A stretch of 8,447 nt of DNA from Candidatus Latescibacterota bacterium (lineage in GTDB: Bacteria > JAAXHH01): assembly GCA_022821935.1 (NCBI GenBank), contig JAJECR010000340.1, forward strand, positions 1-8,447. The letters run 5' to 3'. The translations under genes were made by a program, and so were the position numbers. The notes below the pieces were generated by a model. That model saw nothing but the letters and a program-made list of their open reading frames with translations, was not told where the DNA came from and did no database searches. Below, one piece after another: positions 1-8,447 of this stretch; the first letter of the stretch is position 1; every line of letters starts with the position of its first letter.

Positions 1-1
1 C

Positions 2-3391
<3,390 letters not shown>

Positions 3392-3411
3392 GAAAACCAG
3401 AAAACGGATTC

Positions 3412-4908
3412 ATGGGCAAAACCACCGGCTTCATGGAATACGAACGGGGGACCGCGGGTTACCGGGACCCCGTCGAACGCGTCAGTGACTGGGAAGAATT
3501 CGTCCTCCCCATGGCGGAGGATTCGCTGCGAGAGCAGGGCGCGCGCTGCATGGACTGCGGCATCCCCTTCTGCCACACCGGCGTGCCGATGGGGAAAGGC
3601 CCCGGCGCATCGGGCTGCCCGCTGAACAACCTGATCCCCGACTGGAACGACCTCGTCTACCGGAACCACTGGAAGGAAGCCCTCCAGCAGCTTCACAAGA
3701 CCAACAACTTCCCCGAATTCACCGGGCGCGTCTGTCCCGCGCCTTGCGAGGGATCCTGCGTCCTCGGCATAAACGCCAACCCGGTGACCATCAAGACCAT
3801 CGAATGCGCCATCGTAGACCGCGGTTTCGAAGAAGGCTGGATCCAGCCCGAACCGCCCCCGGAACGGACCGGCAGGAAGGTCGCCGTCATCGGATCCGGA
3901 CCCGCGGGTCTGGCCTGCGCCGCCCAGCTCAACCGCGCTGGCCACAACGTGACGGTCTACGAGCGGGCCGACCGGCCCGGCGGACTGCTAATGTACGGCA
4001 TCCCGAACATGAAGCTCGACAAGGAAAAGGTCGTCCGGCGCCGCCTCGACCAGATGACGGCCGAGGGTGTCGAATTCGTGACCGGTGTGGAAATCGGGAA
4101 GGACCTGCCCGCCGCGGACCTGGGAAACGACCACGACGCGGTGGTGATCTGCACCGGCGCTACCAAGCCCAACGACTTCGTGCGCAACGCCCCCGGGCGG
4201 GATCTCGACGGCGTCCACTTCGCCATGGACTTCCTCCACGCCAATACCAAAAGCCTGCTGGATTCGGGACACGCGGACGGGAACTACATTTCGGCGAAAG
4301 ACAAGCACGTGATCGTCCTGGGTGGCGGCGATACGGGGACCGACTGCGTGGGTACGGCCCTCCGCCACGGCTGCAGGACAATGAACCAGTTCGACGTGAT
4401 CCCCAAACCGCCTCCCGAACGCGCTCCGAACAACCCCTGGCCCCAGTGGCCAGTGGTTTACAAGCTCGACTACGGCCAGGAAGAAGGCAAGGCTATCTTC
4501 GGCGACGATCCCCGTCGCTACGACACCAGCACCGTCGAGTTCATCGACGACGGTCAGGGCCGGATCAAGGCATTGCGCACCATCGACCTGGACTGGTCCG
4601 TGCCCAGTAACGGGGCGCCTTTCAGCCCTAAGAAGGGCACGGAACAGGAGTGGCCCGCCGACCTCGTCCTGCTGGCGATGGGATTCTCCGGCCCGGAAGA
4701 CCCAGTCATAGAGCAACTTGAAGTGGAAAGAGACGCCCGGTCAAACGCCCAGGCCGAATACGGAAAATACGCCACGAACGTAGAGAACGTCTTCGCGGCC
4801 GGCGACGCCCGTCGCGGCCAGAGCCTGGTAGTCTGGGCCATCCACGAAGGCCGCGGCGCCGCAAGGGAAGTGGACCGCTACCTCATGGGGAGCACGGATC
4901 TGCCGTGA
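3412..4908 (+). CDS. gltD: Glutamate synthase (NADPH) small/beta subunit
   Basis: This complete 498-residue protein is of normal length and begins MGKTTGFMEYERG, the family's usual N-terminus, which supports the ATG at 3412 despite no convincing Shine-Dalgarno in the 20-nt gap after gltB. Translation may be coupled to gltB. The N-terminal domain carries cysteines typical of the two 4Fe-4S sites: C46-x2-C49-x4-C54, C69, C108-x3-C112-x3-C116 and C132. The FAD-binding Rossmann motif is GSGPAG at 161-166 with the E184-R-A-D end of strand 2. The NADPH-binding motif is GGGDTG at 304-309. The closing FAD motif FAAGDARRGQ lies at 461-470. In the family, NADPH reduces FAD here and electrons pass through the Fe-S centres to FMN in GltB. 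Related domains occur in dihydropyrimidine dehydrogenase and NADPH-ferredoxin oxidoreductases, but adjacency to gltB settles the role. Confidence 0.97.
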   Translation: MGKTTGFMEYERGTAGYRDPVERVSDWEEFVLPMAEDSLREQGARCMDCGIPFCHTGVPMGKGPGASGCPLNNLIPDWNDLVYRNHWKEALQQLHKTNNFPEFTGRVCPAPCEGSCVLGINANPVTIKTIECAIVDRGFEEGWIQPEPPPERTGRKVAVIGSGPAGLACAAQLNRAGHNVTVYERADRPGGLLMYGIPNMKLDKEKVVRRRLDQMTAEGVEFVTGVEIGKDLPAADLGNDHDAVVICTGATKPNDFVRNAPGRDLDGVHFAMDFLHANTKSLLDSGHADGNYISAKDKHVIVLGGGDTGTDCVGTALRHGCRTMNQFDVIPKPPPERAPNNPWPQWPVVYKLDYGQEEGKAIFGDDPRRYDTSTVEFIDDGQGRIKALRTIDLDWSVPSNGAPFSPKKGTEQEWPADLVLLAMGFSGPEDPVIEQLEVERDARSNAQAEYGKYATNVENVFAAGDARRGQSLVVWAIHEGRGAAREVDRYLMGSTDLP

Positions 4909-5034
4909 GTTTGGGCGTGGAAGTATCTCACACACTCTGAAGGTTATCACACCTATAAGTTATTACACACCCCCGATTAAAACCCCCGTCCGACTTTTCT
5001 TTCTACCTCAATCCGACCTGGCGGGATTTGGTCT

Positions 5035-5049
5035 CTAACTGCCAGTTAG
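5035..5049. promoter_or_regulatory. Perfect 7-bp inverted repeat in AT-rich spacer
   Basis: CTAACTG-C-CAGTTAG is a perfect dyad with a single central base. It lies 126 nt after the gltD stop and about 100 nt before the coiled-coil gene. Only about 5 bp could pair as an RNA hairpin, and the following T-run (TTTT at 5057-5060) is 7 nt away, so it would be a poor terminator for gltBD. An operator for a dimeric regulator is the other reading. No regulator family can be named from the sequence. Confidence 0.3.
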
Positions 5050-5080
5050 CGATGAATTTTAAAGATAAATACGATATTTG

Positions 5081-5097
5081 TAGTCAAATGTTGACTA
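5081..5097. promoter_or_regulatory. Perfect inverted repeat TAGTCAA-ATG-TTGACTA, possible operator or promoter element
   Basis: Two perfect 7-bp arms are separated by 3 nt, 55 nt upstream of the preferred start of the coiled-coil gene. The right arm contains TTGACT, close to a sigma-70 -35 box. The only hexamer at about 17 nt beyond it, ATGAAT at 5114-5119, is a weak -10 match (3 of 6). Transcription from there would begin near 5126 and would fit translation from the ATG at 5153, not 5114. A dyad over a -35 box is a common operator layout, but promoter activity is inference only. Confidence 0.3.
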
Positions 5098-5152
5098 AAG
5101 GCTTCAGGAACACATGAATCCAACATTCGGTTCATGTCGCTGGGAGTTGGCA

Positions 5153-5536
5153 ATGGCTAAGAAATCCTGGATGAACGTAGTGATAAAAGCCGCTCTGATA
5201 ACAGGCGGTGTTGCAGTGTATGTGTTCGTGGAGACCGGAACTCGGGATCAACTGTCTAGAATGGAAAACAAGATAGACCTGGTAGAGACGAAGCTCACAG
5301 CCCGGATAGACCGGGTAGAGACGAAACTCACAGCCCGGATAGACCGGGTAGAGACGAAGCTGATGGCTCAGATAGACCGGGTAGACACCAGGATAGACCG
5401 GGTAGACTCGAGGCTAGACCGGGTAGAGACCAGGCTAGACCGGGTAGAGACTAAGATTGATGAGATAAGTGGGTATCTCAGGTACAAATTCGGTGGAACC
5501 GAGGATGAAAGCGCACCGTCTGGTATGAAGGAGTAA
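5153..5536 (+). CDS. Small membrane-anchored coiled-coil protein with hendecad/heptad repeats
   Basis: No family is recognised. The preferred start at 5153 (127 residues) has GGGAG at 5142-5146, 6 nt upstream. An in-frame ATG at 5114 would add 13 residues but has AGGAA only 3 nt away. The protein opens with basic MAKKSW, then a hydrophobic segment at about residues 8-26 (NVVIKAALITGGVAVYVFV) that should be one membrane helix or an uncleaved anchor. Residues 41-73 are three 11-residue repeats of the form IDRVETKLTAR, and 74-101 are four 7-residue repeats of the form IDRVETR. Ile/Leu at a, Val at d and, in the hendecads, Leu at h give an unbroken coiled-coil stripe. The tail (102-127) is short and polar. 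Eight of nine Ile codons are ATA and GC is visibly lower than in gltBD, suggesting a different origin. It has its own terminator. Possible roles are an oligomeric membrane scaffold or a phage-type accessory protein; neither is shown. Confidence 0.75.
   Translation: MAKKSWMNVVIKAALITGGVAVYVFVETGTRDQLSRMENKIDLVETKLTARIDRVETKLTARIDRVETKLMAQIDRVDTRIDRVDSRLDRVETRLDRVETKIDEISGYLRYKFGGTEDESAPSGMKE
5273..5455 (+). repeat. In-frame tandem repeat: three 33-bp units then four 21-bp units
   Basis: Units start at 5273, 5306 and 5339 (33 bp each) and at 5372, 5393, 5414 and 5435 (21 bp each). All share the core ATAGACCGGGTAGA or CTAGACCGGGTAGA, with one T/G change in the first. The first two 33-bp units differ at only 2 positions, which implies recent duplication. 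Each unit is a whole number of codons and a whole coiled-coil period, so copy number could change by slippage without breaking the frame. Confidence 0.95.
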
Positions 5537-5571
5537 TACCCGTACCATAAATACGAAATTAAAGACGCCCG

Positions 5572-5600
5572 GCACCAGCGAAGGTCTCTGGTGCGTTTTT
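5572..5600 (+). terminator. Rho-independent terminator after the coiled-coil gene
   Basis: GCACCAG (5572-5578) pairs perfectly with CTGGTGC (5588-5594) across a 9-nt loop, followed by G and TTTTT at 5596-5600. It lies 35 nt past the stop codon at 5536 and points in the + direction. It closes the coiled-coil transcript before the convergent PhyH gene. There is no comparable A-run on the left side, so it should act mainly on + strand transcription. Confidence 0.85.
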
Positions 5601-5673
5601 GTATACGGCGTAATGCGGGGTAATGACTGACCGAGGACCTGTACCGCTATTTTGCTGATTCTCTTCGCTGTTT

Positions 5674-6519
5674 CTACGCCGACTTCCTCGACCTCTCCTG
5701 CAGATCGTACAGCGACGCAACCTCGTCTTCATAGCGCGGAATGGGGAAATCCGTCATGGTGAAGCGGGCCTGCGACGCCCGCTTGCCGCGGACGAGCCGG
5801 CTGTGCGCCTCGACCTTGTCCGACATGACCCCGCAGTGGATGGGGAAGGCGTCTGCCGCGCGGTAACTCAGGATGAGCGTCTTCCTCGGCCGGTCCGACG
5901 AGTTGATGGCCGAGGCGTGGGGCGTCATGGCGCTCATGAAGATCGCCGTGCCCCCGGTGCCCTCCAGCAGCACGGCCTCGGAATCGTCCACCTCCTCCGT
6001 GACCTTGCCCCGGAAGAACCCCTCGGTGCTATGGCTCATCAGCGCTTTCGTGTGTCGCCGGGGAATGACCTTCAGGCAGCCGTTCTCCTCGGACGTGTCG
6101 TCGAGGTAGAAGAGGATGGAAACCGAGTCCCGGTTGGTCAGGGGATAGTAGGACAGGTCCTGGTGCCACTCCACGACAGACCCGATGTTCTGCGGCTTCA
6201 TGTTGATCTTGCTGTAGTGGAAGAGCAGGTTCGGTCCGAACAACTGTTCGACGCAGTCCAGCAGGGCCGTGGATTCGGAGAATTCACGGAAGGGCTGATA
6301 GTAAGTGCACGGTTCGTAGATGCGCCGCACCAGTGTGCCGTCCAGTGCCTGGTTCGGCTCCATCTCCATGCGCGCGGCGTCGTGATTTGCCTTCGTATTG
6401 CCTTCCGACACCCGATCTATTTCTGCTTTCAGCGAAGCCAAGCCGGCCCCGGAAATAAAATCCGGGTAGACGACATAGCCTTCGCGGTTGTAATGTTCGA
6501 TCTGATCCGGGCTAAACAT
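5674..6519 (-). CDS. Phytanoyl-CoA dioxygenase (PhyH) family Fe(II)/2-oxoglutarate oxygenase
   Basis: The 281-residue protein starts at ATG 6519 (MFSPDQIEHYNREGYVV), preceded on the minus strand by GGAGG 5 nt upstream (bases 6525-6529). The opening, where the helix is followed by GYVVYPDFIS, is typical of the family's N-terminus. The 2-His-1-carboxylate iron site is visible as H119-Q-D121 in VEWHQDLSYYP and H201 in MTPHASAINSSDRPRK; R212 in that stretch is the likely 2-oxoglutarate carboxylate ligand. The NGCLKVIPRRHTKA segment (146-159) is the usual core strand before the second His. Family members hydroxylate or otherwise oxidise small molecules, including phytanoyl-CoA, ectoine, secondary metabolites and alkylphosphonates, with O2 and 2-oxoglutarate. 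The substrate here cannot be read from sequence. It is convergent with the coiled-coil gene and follows a degraded gene tail. No frameshift was seen. Confidence 0.92.
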   Translation of the reverse strand: MFSPDQIEHYNREGYVVYPDFISGAGLASLKAEIDRVSEGNTKANHDAARMEMEPNQALDGTLVRRIYEPCTYYQPFREFSESTALLDCVEQLFGPNLLFHYSKINMKPQNIGSVVEWHQDLSYYPLTNRDSVSILFYLDDTSEENGCLKVIPRRHTKALMSHSTEGFFRGKVTEEVDDSEAVLLEGTGGTAIFMSAMTPHASAINSSDRPRKTLILSYRAADAFPIHCGVMSDKVEAHSRLVRGKRASQARFTMTDFPIPRYEDEVASLYDLQERSRKSA

Positions 6520-6591
6520 GCTGTCCTCCGGGGGGGTTCTGAGTTTTTTCCGGTCAGTTGTGTTGATGAAGTTAGGAGGACGGGTGCTGTG

Positions 6592-6660
6592 CGTCAAGGT
6601 CCAATGATCTCATACAACCCTTGATGGCCGTTCCATTTTTTCGGGGTGTGGAACGTCCCA
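6592..6660 (-). pseudogene. Frameshifted copy of the 3' end of gene X (relic)
   Basis: This stretch aligns with bases 8372-8441 at roughly 80% identity by hand, with small indels; the first 20 bases (CGTCAAGGTCCAATGATCTC) are identical. In the minus-strand reading the intact copy ends LGRSTPEEMER...LYEIIGP-stop. Here LGRSTP is in one frame, then a net +1 change, MER in another, then a net 2-nt loss, and LYEIIGP-stop in a third. It therefore cannot encode the full tail. Upstream on the minus strand, the frame containing FLGRSTP stays open with KRWRLEARIDRAP, but whether that belongs to the relic is unclear. It ends 74 nt before the PhyH start. It is most simply a decayed duplicate, not a functional gene. 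Confidence 0.7.
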
Positions 6661-6730
6661 GAAAGCGATCCTTGCGCGATAGCGGCGCCCGATCAATCCG
6701 CGCTTCCAGGCGCCAGCGTTTCGGCGCGGG

Positions 6731-6814
6731 CTAGTTCGCGCTCAATTTTGTACGGTTCACGCTCACCCTGTGACGGTTAGCGCTCATGTTGTTATGGTTC
6801 AGGGTGACGGTTCA
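6731..6814. repeat. Degenerate 21-bp tandem repeat cluster
   Basis: Three consecutive 21-bp units start at 6731, 6752 and 6773, with a shared core resembling ACGGTTCRCGCTCA and a variable 7-bp remainder. A fourth, weaker unit starts at 6794 and contains two overlapping GGTTCAGGG copies. The cluster runs to the stop codon of the amine oxidase gene at 6812-6814, so it forms that gene's 3' flank. The 21-bp period is two helical turns. No CRISPR-like separation of fixed repeat and unique spacer is present. Confidence 0.6.
6763..6807 (-). terminator. Long-loop hairpin 3' of the amine oxidase gene, possible terminator
   Basis: TCACCCTG (6763-6770) and CAGGGTGA (6800-6807) are perfect 8-bp inverted arms around a 29-nt loop that itself contains AGCGCT. 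The hairpin lies just downstream of the amine oxidase stop on the minus strand. No U-run follows, so an intrinsic terminator is doubtful. It may be a 3'-end stability structure or a by-product of the 21-bp repeats it lies within. Confidence 0.25.
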
Positions 6815-8149
6815 GGGCGCCAACCATGCCGGCGCATTCTGGATGCCCGCAATACGGCGCAACATCTGCCGCCGCGGGATTGCCACGGTCGCGCGGGAAG
6901 CGCGCTCTTCGGTCACCGTCGCATCGATCTCCTTCGCAGCCCGCAGGCCCGACTCGAAAGCTCCCTGCATCCACCCCCGATGTCCCGAGGCGTGCTCGCC
7001 GGCGAAGTGAATGGGGCCCTCGGGTGATGCCAATTCAGGGTGTTCCGAGAACGGGGGATTGTAGGAGGCGAAGGCCGCTCCGATCCAGGGTTGGTGCTCC
7101 CATGCGAAGTGGGTTCCATGTTCCGCAACCGCGCGCGAGCCGGGGAACAGGACATCATACCGATCGATGAAGTCGGGCACGATGGCGCCGGGATCCATCG
7201 CCGCGACCGAACGCGCCACGTCTCCGAACATGTAGGACATCAATATACCCCGTGGCCCCTCCTGGTTCCAGGTGGGATGCCAGATCTCCGCGTACCCTCC
7301 CAAAAACGTCAACCCCCATCCGTTCAAGCCGTCGCCCTCCCAGCTTCGTTGCCCATACTGGACGTAAACCCGGGTGACGTCCGCGTAGGATAGGGCCTCG
7401 AAGGCCGCACGCTTCGCTTCCGAGAGGATGGGGTCGAACACGATCTTGTCGATGACGGGGAGGGGGACTGTGCAGATGAGGTGGCTGCCCCTCACTTCCG
7501 CCGCGGCGGGTCCGTAGGTGGCCACCACCCCGGTCTCATCCCGGACCACTTTCGTCACCGGCGAGCCGGTCCGCACACGGTCTCCGAGTGCTTCGGCGAA
7601 GGCCATCGGCAAGGCATCGGTCCCAGCGGGAATCTTGAGCCACGCGTCCCGCCCCCCACTGAGGAACACGCTCGGCGTCTCCCGGGAGCGGACCCCCTGA
7701 TCGGAAAGGATGAGGTACTCACCGTCCTGCGTATAGAAAGGAGATGTCTCGATGCCGAAGTGGTCGATGTAGCCGAGCGTCAGATCATGGTCGGGCGGGA
7801 TACGGGCCGGGCCGGTTTCAGCGATGAGCCCGTCGTCGAAGGGATCGCGAAGCGTCTGTGCCCGGCCCCCGGGCGCGTTTCTCGCTTCCAGAACCCGGAC
7901 GTCATGCCCCGCCCGGACCAGCTCGTATGCGGCGACCAGCCCGGACAGACCGGCGCCCACCACGATCACGTCGACTCGATCTTCTGGTGGTGGGGGCGGT
8001 GGAGGAGGCGGCTCGGGCGGGTCACTCTCGACCGGACCCATGACTTTGTCCGAGCAGCCGGTGCCCAGGAATAGAGAGGCCAGGGCGCCGCCATACCGGG
8101 CGAGAAAGTTCCGGCGGGTGACCGTTGTCTTTTTCTTGTTGGCAGTCAT
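6812..8149 (-). CDS. Tat-exported lipoprotein flavin amine oxidase (MAO/L-amino-acid oxidase-like)
   Basis: The start is set at ATG 8149, giving 445 residues, because it places a complete signal at the N-terminus: MTANKKK, twin arginine R12-R13 in TRRNFLARYGG, a hydrophobic stretch and lipobox LGTG-C32. This predicts Tat export of a folded flavoprotein and lipid anchoring. A linker with nine consecutive prolines (47-55) joins it to the enzyme. The FAD Rossmann motif is GAGLSG (65-70), with E88-A-R ending strand 2 and GGRAQT just after. The C-terminal FAD motif is FAGEHASGHRGWMQGAFESG (382-401), the MAO/LAAO pattern. There is no Cys there for covalent flavin. The family oxidises amines or amino acids to imines, releasing H2O2. 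The substrate is unknown. An ATG at 8218 would bury the Tat signal behind 23 extra residues. The Shine-Dalgarno is weak (GGGAG 11 nt upstream). Confidence 0.88.
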   Translation of the reverse strand: MTANKKKTTVTRRNFLARYGGALASLFLGTGCSDKVMGPVESDPPEPPPPPPPPPEDRVDVIVVGAGLSGLVAAYELVRAGHDVRVLEARNAPGGRAQTLRDPFDDGLIAETGPARIPPDHDLTLGYIDHFGIETSPFYTQDGEYLILSDQGVRSRETPSVFLSGGRDAWLKIPAGTDALPMAFAEALGDRVRTGSPVTKVVRDETGVVATYGPAAAEVRGSHLICTVPLPVIDKIVFDPILSEAKRAAFEALSYADVTRVYVQYGQRSWEGDGLNGWGLTFLGGYAEIWHPTWNQEGPRGILMSYMFGDVARSVAAMDPGAIVPDFIDRYDVLFPGSRAVAEHGTHFAWEHQPWIGAAFASYNPPFSEHPELASPEGPIHFAGEHASGHRGWMQGAFESGLRAAKEIDATVTEERASRATVAIPRRQMLRRIAGIQNAPAWLAP

Positions 8150-8373
8150 CGGTATCCGGTCTCCCGCTGGCGTAAGTTCATGATTGGGAATCAGCCTGCG
8201 GCAACGAAACTCCGGCATTCGTCACCCGGCTCGATACCGGCCAGGCGGCACTGATTGGCCGGAAGCGTGAGTTGGCACTTCGCGCTGATTTTGGGCATCA
8301 ACGACTCCAATGCGCTCTGCTTGTTGGCCAGGAGATTGTAACGGTGTGAATGTAGGAGAGGGAAACGGACCCG
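8150..8373. other. Spacer upstream of the amine oxidase gene; no gene seen
   Basis: This 224-nt gap separates the gene X stop from the amine oxidase start on the minus strand. It is long enough for an independent promoter. The best -10-like hexamer on the minus strand is TACAAT (bases 8335-8340 on the given strand), but no good -35 sits 16-18 nt upstream of it, so it is only a weak candidate. Copies of GGCCAA and its variants occur without clear order. No small ORF with a convincing ribosome binding site was found. Confidence 0.3.
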
Positions 8374-8447
8374 TCAAGGTCCAATGATCTCGTACAGCCC
8401 CTCGATCGTCCGTTCCATTTCCTCTGGGGTTGAACGTCCCAATGCAT
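8374..8447 (-). CDS. C-terminal tail of unidentified gene X (possible class V aminotransferase), cut by window edge
   Basis: Only the last 23 codons and the TGA stop (8374-8376) are inside the window. The end reads LGRSTPEEMER-TIEGLYEIIGP, a charged amphipathic helix. The LGRST-x-EE pattern followed by a helix resembles the C-terminus of NifS/IscS-type class V aminotransferases (family pattern like R-x-S-x-GR-x-T-x-EE). With so little sequence this is a hint only. That it is genuinely coding is supported by an open frame and by the duplicate at 6592-6660, which retains the same final LYEIIGP-stop. It is transcribed toward the amine oxidase gene 224 nt downstream. Confidence 0.55.
   Translation of the reverse strand, partial: ALGRSTPEEMERTIEGLYEIIGP

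Noticed and set aside
4924..4971. Three short TTATYACAC-like motifs after gltD
   Set aside because: They are unevenly spaced (about 20 and 16 nt), short and imperfect, and are not distinguishable from low-complexity sequence.
6520..6597. Upstream TTG start extending the PhyH protein by 26 residues
   Set aside because: The extension is low in family similarity and begins inside the relic gene tail. The ATG at 6519 has a GGAGG site at proper spacing and the family's normal opening.
5803..6624. 273-codon plus-strand open frame over the PhyH gene
   Set aside because: It is antisense to a protein with clear iron-ligand motifs and has no family resemblance.
6731..6814. CRISPR array
   Set aside because: The units are contiguous and degenerate with only 7 variable bases, far from repeat-spacer structure, and no cas genes are nearby.
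7481..8074. Plus-strand open frames over the amine oxidase gene, including a Gly-rich stretch
   Set aside because: They are antisense shadows; the Gly-rich stretch is the complement of the polyproline linker.
8150..8218. ATG at 8218 as the amine oxidase start
   Set aside because: It would put 23 residues before the twin-arginine signal; the ATG at 8149 gives a normal Tat lipoprotein N-terminus.

Overview
The window reads as GC-rich bacterial chromosomal DNA, probably from an uncultured lineage. Protein families are recognisable but nothing fixes the taxon. The GltB/GltD pair is of the bacterial NADPH type. A phytanoyl-CoA-dioxygenase-like enzyme beside a Tat-exported amine oxidase would fit environmental phyla such as Latescibacteria, Poribacteria or relatives, but that is a guess. 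No tRNA, rRNA, CRISPR array or transposase gene was seen.

Left part (1-4908, + strand): the 3' three-quarters of gltB runs in from outside the window and is followed 20 nt later by a complete gltD. Together they encode the alpha and beta subunits of glutamate synthase, which makes two glutamates from glutamine, 2-oxoglutarate and NADPH. Both are intact and ordinary where visible.

Middle part (4909-5673): base composition falls sharply. An AT-rich spacer carries two perfect inverted repeats. It leads to a small orphan gene for a membrane-anchored coiled-coil protein, which ends in a clear rho-independent terminator. The coiled coil is built from three 11-residue repeats followed by four 7-residue repeats, encoded by near-identical tandem DNA repeats. 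Eight of its nine isoleucines use ATA, unlike the GC-rich flanking genes. This looks like a later arrival or a young, repeat-grown gene.

Right part (5674-8447, - strand): read from right to left, it holds the last 23 codons of an unidentified gene X (possibly a class V aminotransferase), a Tat-signal lipoprotein flavin amine oxidase, a degenerate 21-nt repeat cluster, a frameshifted copy of the 3' end of gene X, and a PhyH-family Fe(II)/2-oxoglutarate oxygenase. The two copies of the gene X tail lie in the same orientation on either side of the amine oxidase, about 1.78 kb apart. This points to a past duplication or insertion at this locus.

No complete new system is evident. The points most worth following are the duplicated gene tail around the oxidase gene and the hendecad/heptad membrane protein with its unusual codon use.
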